A stretch of DNA of 27,488 bases, from positions 1 to 27,488 of the forward strand of contig CABUUJ010000028.1 in assembly GCA_902494715.1 (NCBI GenBank). Reading direction: 5' to 3'. Made by a program: the position numbers and the translations under genes. Positions 16,801-22,834 of the stretch are shown one piece after another. This DNA comes from an uncultured Collinsella sp. GTDB lineage: Bacteria > Actinomycetota > Coriobacteriia > Coriobacteriales > Coriobacteriaceae. The notes below the pieces were generated by a model. That model did not search any database, was not told where the DNA came from, and saw nothing but the letters and a program-made list of their open reading frames with translations. How positions within the stretch are numbered: position 1 is the first letter of the stretch; each line of letters opens with the position of its first letter.

Positions 16801-17520
16801 CTATCGCTTGGAATTGACGCGGTAATGGAAGATCTCGGGGTGTGTGCGAGTGTGCGTCACCTCAAACAAGATGCCATCCGAGGTGTACGACTGACTCTCC
16901 ATGACGGCAACGCAGTTGTATTTGCCGAGGTCAAGATAGCTGCAGTCCTCATCGTTGGCGAGCTCGACACTCACCGTACGACGGCTCGCCATCACTTTGA
17001 CACCGCGCTTGTGCTCCAGATAGCCGTAAATAGAATCTGCCGCGATCTCGGGAGTCAGGCCCTTGGCGATCGACGCCAAAAAATAGCCATGGTCCACTTG
17101 GCGCGCGTTGCCGTTGAGGCTTCGGACACGCACTACGCGAATCAACTCCTCGCCCACCTTAAAGCCCAGGTGACGAGAGAGTTGCTCGGTGCAAACCAGA
17201 TGTTCGAAAGACTTAACGTCCGTCGATGCAACGGCATTGTTGCGCTTTGCAAACTCGCCAAACGACTCAACCTCTTCGAGTGCGCCCAACATGTCGGTTT
17301 CGCCCTTAAGCCAAATAACGCGCACGCCCTTGCCGTGTATGGGCTGCACAAACATCCCGTCGGCCAGCATGCTCAAAGCGCGGCGGACGGTATTGCGCGT
17401 GCAGCCAAATTCCGCGGTCAGCTCGGCTTCGGTTGGCAGCATCTCCTGAAACGCATAGGTCCCATTAATGATGCGCGAGCGTATTTCTCGGTAGATTCCT
17501 TCGTATATCGCTTTTGGCAT
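16801..17520 (-). CDS. GntR family (HutC/TreR-like) regulator of alpha-glucoside uptake
   Basis: A 239-residue repressor. The N-terminal winged helix has AIYEGIYREIRSRIINGTYA, then LPTEAELTAEFGCTRNTVRR and the wing VQPIHGKGVRVIW. The C-terminal UTRA domain spans about 80-235, with LIRVVRVRSLNGNARQVDHG. The overall plan resembles TreR, the trehalose-6-phosphate-sensing repressor. It is divergent from the PTS gene and borders the malE operon. TTGTTTAAAC sites lie in front of itself (overlapping its likely -35) and of those operons, matching the TTGT-N4-ACAA type of TreR operator. I infer that it senses the phosphorylated disaccharide made by the PTS protein. AGAGG precedes the ATG. Confidence 0.88.
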   Translation of the reverse strand: MPKAIYEGIYREIRSRIINGTYAFQEMLPTEAELTAEFGCTRNTVRRALSMLADGMFVQPIHGKGVRVIWLKGETDMLGALEEVESFGEFAKRNNAVASTDVKSFEHLVCTEQLSRHLGFKVGEELIRVVRVRSLNGNARQVDHGYFLASIAKGLTPEIAADSIYGYLEHKRGVKVMASRRTVSVELANDEDCSYLDLGKYNCVAVMESQSYTSDGILFEVTHTRTHPEIFHYRVNSKR

Positions 17521-17574
17521 TGTTTCACCTCTACATTATTCATTTCCGGCTAGGCACGATAGCATTTCTTAAAG

Positions 17575-17584
17575 TTGTTTAAAC
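17575..17584 (-). promoter_or_regulatory. Operator TTGTTTAAAC in the GntR gene promoter
   Basis: The site overlaps the probable leftward -35, about 18 bp ahead of an extended -10 like TGCTATCGT. It implies autoregulation. Confidence 0.5.
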
Positions 17585-17683
17585 CGAATATCGGTGAAGC
17601 GACAGGATTTAGCCGTTGACGGTTTCTGTCATGCCCAAATCGGTTTCGCTCAAAACTGCCGGTACGACACTCGTCTGGTCCTC

Positions 17684-17706
17684 TACAATGAATCCATTGT
17701 TTAAAC
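17684..17706 (+). promoter_or_regulatory. PTS gene promoter (-10) with TTGTTTAAAC operator
   Basis: The -10 TACAAT (17684-17689) is followed by TTGTTTAAAC at 17697-17706, where transcription would start. This is a classic position for repression. The -35 is poor. Confidence 0.5.
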
Positions 17707-17749
17707 GTTTCCCCACGCGCAACGCGCCTCGATATTCGGAAGGCAGAAC

Positions 17750-20200
17750 ATGCTGCAAAAAATCCAACGCTTTGGCGGGGCAATGTTCGCGCCCGCCATG
17801 CTGTTTTCTATATCAGGCCTCATGGTCGGCGTCTCCGCTCTCGCAACGACTGCGGACATCGTCGGCGATCTCGCCGTATACGGAACCCCTTGGTACGCTT
17901 TTTGGACCATCATCCAGCGCGGCTCGTGGACGGTCTTTAAACGCCTCCCGCTCCTTTTTGCCGTAGCGCTGCCCATCGGTCTTGCCCAAAAACAACCGGC
18001 TCGTTGCTGCCTCGAGGCTCTCGTCGCCTATTTTGCCTACTGCTTCTTTTTGAGCGAGATCATTAAGCTGAGCGGAGACAATCTTGGACTTAAGTACCCG
18101 TCGTCTTTGACCTCCGCTAGCGGCATCACCATCATCGACGGCATCAAGACGCTCGACACCGGCATTATCGGCCCGCTGGCGGTATCGGCAACCGTCGTCG
18201 CCATCCATGACCGCTTCTACGATGCCAAGGTTCCCGATTGGCTCGGCACCTTCTCGGGCTCCTCGCTGGTCTACCTCATCAGCTTTTTTGCCGTGTTTGC
18301 CCTTGCCGCTATCTCGGCCGCCATCGTGCCCTCCGTATACGCAATGACCGAAACGCTGCGCCATGCACTTACGAGCGTCGGCCCCTTTGGCGTGGGCATC
18401 TTTGTGCTTTTGGAGCGAGCGCTCGAGCCCATGGGGCTGCACCACCTGCTCTACATGCCGATCTACTACGACAACCTGGTCATTAACGACGGCATCTACG
18501 CCACGTGGAGCAGCTTGCTCCCCATCCTCTCCCATAGCACGCGCCCCCTTAATGAACTTGCGCCGTGGGCCGGTTTTACCGCCACCGGCTGGGTCAAGCT
18601 CTTTGGCCTTCCCGCCATCGCAGCCGCGTTCTACTCCACCGCAAAACCAGAGCGCCGCGCCGGCCTTAAGGTCATCCTTTTGCCCGCCATCGTCGCCTCG
18701 GTGGTTTGCGGCGTTACCGAGCCACTCGAGTTTCTCTTTATGTTCACCCACCCCGGGCTCTTTTTGCTCTACGCCGTCTTATCGTCTTGCCTTGCCACAA
18801 CCATGAATCTCTTTGGCATCGTCGGCATCTTCTCGGGCGGCCTCATGGAGATGGCAGCCTTCAACTTTATTCCGCTCATGCGCACGCATGCCGGTGCCTA
18901 TCTTTTGGCGCTCGGTATCGGCCTTGCCTTTAGCCTCATCTTTTTTGTTAGTTTTCGAGCACTCATCTTGGTCTATGACCTTAAGACACCGGGCCGCGAG
19001 GATCATGTTGCCAATCGCGCGGCAATCGATTGTTTAACGGGAAGCGACTTTGCCAAAGAGCAATCCCCCAATGACGAGGTCGATAGTCGATCCGATCAAG
19101 ATCACGTCCTCGCTGAGCGGGTAATTCAGCTTTTAGGTGGCGTTGGCAATATCGTGGGCGCAACCAACTGCGCCACGCGCCTGCGCGTCGAGGTCGCAGA
19201 CCCTTCCATCGTTGCAGATAACGCGTCGTTTGTCGCGGTGGGCGCCAAGGGCCTCATCATTACGGGCAAGACCGCCCAGGTGATCATCGGCATCTCCGTT
19301 CCCCGCGTTAAAGAGCATTTTGACCAGATCATGGGCCTCGAGCCGGAATTTGTGCCCACCACCTCGGCCTCCCCTGCCGCCAGCGCAGCCCATAAGCGCG
19401 GCGATATCTGCTTCTTCGATATCGACGGAACGCTCGCCTGGCAAGACCCCAGGCTCGCCCAAGACCTTCCCGAAGACGAGCGGGACCTCTCCCCCTATCC
19501 CAACGAGGCGGTTTCGCAGGCAATCCGCGAGTTTGTCGCCAACGGCAACATGGCCTTTATCTGCACGGGACGCACCCTGAGCTGCATCCACCCCAAACTT
19601 CTTGAGCTGCCTTGGACCGGCATCGTCTGTCTTGCGGGCGGTTACGCCGAGATCAACGGACACGCAATTCGCGATCTGTCGATGACGCCCAGTATGCTGC
19701 AGCGTCTTGCCCCCTACCTTGAGCAATCGGGCGAGGTCATCCGCTTTGAGGGCCTCAACGGCGTCGTGCGCATGAGTGCCGATGCCCCCGATGTCCCCGG
19801 ATACGCGCGCACCCTGGGCGACGCAGTCACGCAGCTGCAACATTACAGTGTCTACAAGATCTTGATGTCTACATCGCTCGCCAACCACATCGCTCAAGAT
19901 AAGGCACTTGAGCCGCTGCTGTGCTTTAACGAGCTCGAACTCGAGGTAACCGAAATCTCGCCCCGCGAATGCACGAAGCGCGGGGGCATCCAGTCTGTAC
20001 TCGACGCCCTCGATCCCCACCACGGAACCGTATACGGCATCGGCGACGCCAGCAATGACGTCTCGCTGATGAACGCCGTCGATGTCGGTATCGCCATGGG
20101 CAATGCGCCGGACTATCTCAAGGATAAGGCCGATTACGTGACCGACACCGTCGATCACGACGGTGTCGTTGCGGCGCTCGAGCATTTTAGGCTGATTTAG
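17750..20200 (+). CDS. Alpha-glucoside PTS transporter EIICB fused to a HAD phosphatase
   Basis: An 816-residue three-part protein. Residues about 1-430 are an EIIC membrane domain of the glucose/maltose superfamily; the start LQKIQRFGGAMFAPAMLF, the segment GIKTLDTGIIG, CGVTEPLEFLFMF near 319-331 and DLKTPGRE match the MalP/GlvC and MalX branch (maltose or alpha-glucoside PTS). Residues about 450-530 are EIIB with the phosphorylated Cys474 in TNCATRLRV. Residues about 550-816 form a complete type IIB (Cof-like) HAD phosphatase: Asp557 and Asp559 in FDIDGTL, Thr in CTGRT, Lys743 and GDASND at 765-770. No EIIA is attached, so phosphate must come from an EIIA elsewhere. The C-terminal domain would allow import-linked phosphorylation followed by dephosphorylation inside the cell. 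GGAAGG precedes the ATG. Confidence 0.93.
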   Translation: MLQKIQRFGGAMFAPAMLFSISGLMVGVSALATTADIVGDLAVYGTPWYAFWTIIQRGSWTVFKRLPLLFAVALPIGLAQKQPARCCLEALVAYFAYCFFLSEIIKLSGDNLGLKYPSSLTSASGITIIDGIKTLDTGIIGPLAVSATVVAIHDRFYDAKVPDWLGTFSGSSLVYLISFFAVFALAAISAAIVPSVYAMTETLRHALTSVGPFGVGIFVLLERALEPMGLHHLLYMPIYYDNLVINDGIYATWSSLLPILSHSTRPLNELAPWAGFTATGWVKLFGLPAIAAAFYSTAKPERRAGLKVILLPAIVASVVCGVTEPLEFLFMFTHPGLFLLYAVLSSCLATTMNLFGIVGIFSGGLMEMAAFNFIPLMRTHAGAYLLALGIGLAFSLIFFVSFRALILVYDLKTPGREDHVANRAAIDCLTGSDFAKEQSPNDEVDSRSDQDHVLAERVIQLLGGVGNIVGATNCATRLRVEVADPSIVADNASFVAVGAKGLIITGKTAQVIIGISVPRVKEHFDQIMGLEPEFVPTTSASPAASAAHKRGDICFFDIDGTLAWQDPRLAQDLPEDERDLSPYPNEAVSQAIREFVANGNMAFICTGRTLSCIHPKLLELPWTGIVCLAGGYAEINGHAIRDLSMTPSMLQRLAPYLEQSGEVIRFEGLNGVVRMSADAPDVPGYARTLGDAVTQLQHYSVYKILMSTSLANHIAQDKALEPLLCFNELELEVTEISPRECTKRGGIQSVLDALDPHHGTVYGIGDASNDVSLMNAVDVGIAMGNAPDYLKDKADYVTDTVDHDGVVAALEHFRLI

Positions 20201-20325
20201 GCGCGCTCCATCAAACGCACGCCCGTTGTCCTAAATCGCCAAAACTGCCGCGCCAAACGCCCTAATGTGGCAATATGTTGTCTGCATATTGCATCAACGC
20301 AACCTCAGAAAGAATGCGAGAACCC

Positions 20326-21339
20326 GTGTCCAGTCCGTTTACCAGCTTTTTAGCCCAGCACTTTGACCAGATTAACGACTATCTGGCCACGTTCTTTGAC
20401 GGACAGGCGACCTCTGCCGATATCGAGCGCTACCTGTACGCGCCGCTCTCGGCTTTTACGGCCAACGCCGGCAAGCGCCACCGCCCGCTTATCTGCATGC
20501 TCGCCGCAACCGCAGTGGGCGGTAGCTTTGAGAGCGCCCGCAGCGCCGCGGCAGCCATCGAGCATTTCCAGTCGGGCGCGCTGATCCACGACGACATCGC
20601 CGACAACGGACAGCTTCGTCGAGGCAAGCCCTGCATGCACCTTACCGAGGGCACGGGCCTTGCCATCAATTGCGGCGACCTGGCGCTCACCATGGTCACC
20701 AAGACGGTTCTCGACGACCCCACGCTGGAGTCCGACGTGAAGCTGCGCGTGCTCCACGAGCTTACCGAGATGGTCGTCCGCACCATCGAGGGTCAAGCGC
20801 TCGACCTGGGTTGGGTCCGTGACGGGCGCTTTGATATCTCGGTTGATGACTACCTGGACATGGCGACGCACAAGACCGCGTTTTACAGCGGAGCCACGCC
20901 GCTTGCCGCCGGAGCCATTATCGGCGGCGGCAGCGATGAGCAAATCGAAGCGCTGCGCGCCTTTGGCCTACACACAGGCCTCGCCTTTCAGATTCAGGAC
21001 GACCTGCTCAACCTTGTCGGCACTAAGGAAGCCGCCAACAAGGACTTCCGCACCGACATCACCGAGGGCAAGCGCACGCTTGTCGCCGTACACGCCCTCT
21101 CTGATGAGCGCCACCACGACGAGGTCGAGGCGATTCTTTCCTCAGGCACCGATGATCCCGCGCAGCTCGCACGCGCCGTGGAGATCTTCCAGGAGACCGG
21201 CTCCATCGATTACGCCCACACTTACGCGCTCGACCTGACCGCTAAGGCCAAAGCGGCCATCGAGAACGTTGAGCTTGATCCGCACGCACGCGAGCTGTTC
21301 CTCTCCATGGCAGATTTCTTTGTGGAGCGTCTTAACTAA
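20326..21339 (+). CDS. Polyprenyl (geranylgeranyl-type) diphosphate synthase
   Basis: An all-trans prenyl transferase that condenses isopentenyl diphosphate onto allylic diphosphates, for quinone side chains or other isoprenoids. It has GKRHRP near the N-terminus, the first Asp-rich motif HDDIADNGQLRRGKP, KTAFYSG, and the second Asp-rich motif as QIQDDLLNL, followed by KRT. The residues four and five before the first DD are Ala and Gly rather than aromatic, which argues against a farnesyl-only enzyme; the exact chain length cannot be read. The start is uncertain: GTG at 20326 gives 337 residues starting SSPFTSFL and has a weak GCGAG site; ATGs at 20275 and 20314 are in frame but no better supported, and the first sits in a likely -10 region. 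Confidence 0.88.
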   Translation: MSSPFTSFLAQHFDQINDYLATFFDGQATSADIERYLYAPLSAFTANAGKRHRPLICMLAATAVGGSFESARSAAAAIEHFQSGALIHDDIADNGQLRRGKPCMHLTEGTGLAINCGDLALTMVTKTVLDDPTLESDVKLRVLHELTEMVVRTIEGQALDLGWVRDGRFDISVDDYLDMATHKTAFYSGATPLAAGAIIGGGSDEQIEALRAFGLHTGLAFQIQDDLLNLVGTKEAANKDFRTDITEGKRTLVAVHALSDERHHDEVEAILSSGTDDPAQLARAVEIFQETGSIDYAHTYALDLTAKAKAAIENVELDPHARELFLSMADFFVERLN

Positions 21340-21381
21340 CGGGGGTTATAAAACCTGTCAGCAGCGTATTTAGGCACAACT

Positions 21382-21390
21382 TGCTACACT
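21382..21390 (+). promoter_or_regulatory. Extended -10 promoter of the peptidoglycan-binding protein gene
   Basis: TGCTACACT lies 88 bp ahead of the start, with TG one base before the -10 hexamer. No clear -35. Confidence 0.35.
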
Positions 21391-21477
21391 GTTGAGTGCA
21401 TGTTTATGCATCCCTTTGCGTTGTCTATCCGACAGACGCTCAAATAGTACGAATGGTACGCCGAAAGGGGTTCGTTC

Positions 21478-22383
21478 ATGGAACCTATTACAACGGGCAT
21501 GCAAGGAGCAGCCGTCGAGGACGTGCAGTCTCGTCTCCTGCAGCTCGGCTACACGATTGATGCCGCCGAAGTCACCGACAAGTACTTTGGAGCCACCACT
21601 GAGCAGGCCGTCAGCACCTTCAGGCTCGACAGCGGCCTTGCTGCCGGTCATGCCGTCGATATCCCCTGCTGGAGCGCCCTTGTAGACGCTTCGTATAAGC
21701 TGGGCGACCGCACTCTCTATCTGCGCATGCCCAATTTCCATGGCGCCGATGTGCAGGCCCTGCAGCGCGCTCTCAACGTTTTGGGCTTTGCCTGTGGCGA
21801 AGACGACGGCTACTTTGGTCCGCATACCGAGGCCGCCCTGCAGCAGTTCCAGGAAAATGTCGGCCTGTTTGCCGACGGCATGGCCTTCCAGGACACCTAC
21901 GCCTACATCAACCGCCTGCACCATGTGTGGGAGGGCAAGCCCTCGGTCACCGAAGCCGAGTCCCGCATCGGTTTTGCTCGCGCCGCCAACGTGCTCGAGC
22001 GCTTCCAGATTGCCGTTATCGGCGAGGACCCCATCGCACGCAGTGTTGCGTCGCGCATGTGGAATATCGCCACGGCAACGACCGACAACAGCGGCATGAT
22101 GCTCTGCGACTCCGAGGTCCCAACCGACGTTGACCTGGTGCTCGAGATCGCAAGCGATGAGCTGCCCGCAGATGCAGCGCCGCGCGCCACGATCGCCCTC
22201 GCCGAGTGCCACAACCTGGCCCAGCGCATCCGCACTGCCAATGTCGCCGCGCAGCAGAAGCCGGCACGCATTCGCATTGAGCTCACGGGCATGTCGCGCT
22301 ACAACGGCACCTTCACGGCCAGCGACGCGCAGACACTCGCCGTACGCCTGCTCGATGGCGTTTGCGATGCCCTCGCAGATTAG
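21478..22383 (+). CDS. Protein with two peptidoglycan-binding domains and no signal peptide (CwlM-like?)
   Basis: A 301-residue protein with two PG_binding_1 repeats: residues about 5-65 (GMQGAAVEDVQSRLLQLGY, then DKYFGATTEQAVSTF) and about 80-140 (FHGADVQALQRALNVLGF, then DGYFGPHTEAALQQFQ). The remaining 150 residues begin FQIAVIGEDPIARSVASRM and include AECHNLAQRIRTANVAAQQ; they are not a recognisable active enzyme. There is no export signal, so it should be cytoplasmic. Actinobacterial CwlM has the same two repeats, no signal, and a former amidase domain, and works inside the cell as a regulator of MurA. The tail here could be a worn amidase_3 domain, with no zinc-ligand pattern that I can see. 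AAAGGGG precedes the ATG. That it is a CwlM relative is inference. Confidence 0.82.
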   Translation: MEPITTGMQGAAVEDVQSRLLQLGYTIDAAEVTDKYFGATTEQAVSTFRLDSGLAAGHAVDIPCWSALVDASYKLGDRTLYLRMPNFHGADVQALQRALNVLGFACGEDDGYFGPHTEAALQQFQENVGLFADGMAFQDTYAYINRLHHVWEGKPSVTEAESRIGFARAANVLERFQIAVIGEDPIARSVASRMWNIATATTDNSGMMLCDSEVPTDVDLVLEIASDELPADAAPRATIALAECHNLAQRIRTANVAAQQKPARIRIELTGMSRYNGTFTASDAQTLAVRLLDGVCDALAD

Positions 22384-22390
22384 GTAAACT
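22362..22390 (+). promoter_or_regulatory. Promoter of tRNA-Gln
   Basis: TTGCGA (22362-22367) and TAAACT (22385-22390) are separated by exactly 17 bp. The site lies across the end of the preceding gene and 31 bp before the tRNA. Confidence 0.5.
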
Positions 22391-22421
22391 AAACGAGTTG
22401 CTTTTGGGCAACACCACACAT

Positions 22422-22496
22422 TGGGACGTAGTTCAACGGTAGAACTCCGGTTTTTGGTGCCGGCTGTTGGGGGTTCGAATCCCTCCGTCCCAGCCA
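22422..22496 (+). tRNA. tRNA-Gln (anticodon TTG)
   Basis: A complete cloverleaf. The acceptor stem is TGGGACG with CGTCCCA, the D-arm GTTC/GAAC, and the anticodon stem CCGGT/GCCGG with loop TTTTGGT, giving anticodon TTG at 22454-22456. The T-arm has TTCGAAT. The discriminator is G and the CCA end is encoded (22494-22496). A strong terminator follows. Confidence 0.96.
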
Positions 22497-22506
22497 TTAA
22501 AATTGA

Positions 22507-22540
22507 GCGCCCTGAGCCCATAACGGCTCAGGGCGCTTTC
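22507..22540 (+). terminator. Intrinsic terminator of tRNA-Gln
   Basis: A perfect 12-bp stem, GCGCCCTGAGCC with GGCTCAGGGCGC, around CATAAC, then TTTC. Confidence 0.88.
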
Positions 22541-22550
22541 TTGTGGGCAA

Positions 22551-22625
22551 GCGGAGGGATTCGAACCCGCAAGGAATCTACCTATATAAGACAGACGCCC
22601 CAGGCCCATAACGACCAAGAGCGCC
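22551..22625. other. Degenerate tRNA T-arm and terminator copy beside tRNA-Gln
   Basis: CGGAGGGATTCGAACCC (22552-22568) is the exact inverse of the tRNA-Gln T-arm segment at 22471-22487. At 22595-22625 there is a decayed copy of the tRNA terminator (shared GCCCATAACG; stem broken). This looks like a tRNA remnant or the scar of a duplication or integration. No full cloverleaf can be drawn. The 338-bp gap between the tRNA and the next gene holds only this, the terminator above and the hairpin element at 22690. Confidence 0.45.
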
Positions 22626-22689
22626 TTGCATCTAGAATTATCAGCCCTGTTCCGAAAAGCGAGCCGCATGCAACAACCAAGTAACCACA

Positions 22690-22826
22690 GGCCCCGGGAG
22701 AGCGGGGACACCGGCTTAGGTTTATCGCGAGTTCCGCACGAACAGGAGGCCACTTAATGTGGCCTCCGTCGTGAGCAGGACTGTAGAGCAGGAAACCTAA
22801 GCCGGTGTCCCCGCTCTCCCGGGGCC
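22690..22826. repeat. Long hairpin element with conserved core (copy B)
   Basis: A 137-bp palindrome. Arms 22690-22723 and 22793-22826 pair at all 34 positions and have no similarity to the arms at 4953 apart from GC-rich outer and AT-rich inner ends. The 69-bp centre shares ATCGCGAGTTCCGCACG, GGCCACTTAATGTGGCC, GCAGGACTG and GAGCAGG with the copy at 4953. It ends 8 nt past the stop of the leftward Toprim gene, the same distance as the other copy from its neighbour. Confidence 0.88.
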
Positions 22827-22834
22827 GGCAGAAT

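Noticed and set aside
22433..22753. Leftward open frame of 106 codons across tRNA-Gln
   Set aside because: It covers the tRNA and its terminator, has no ribosome site, and its GGIRTPNSRHQ text is the usual false translation of a tRNA gene.
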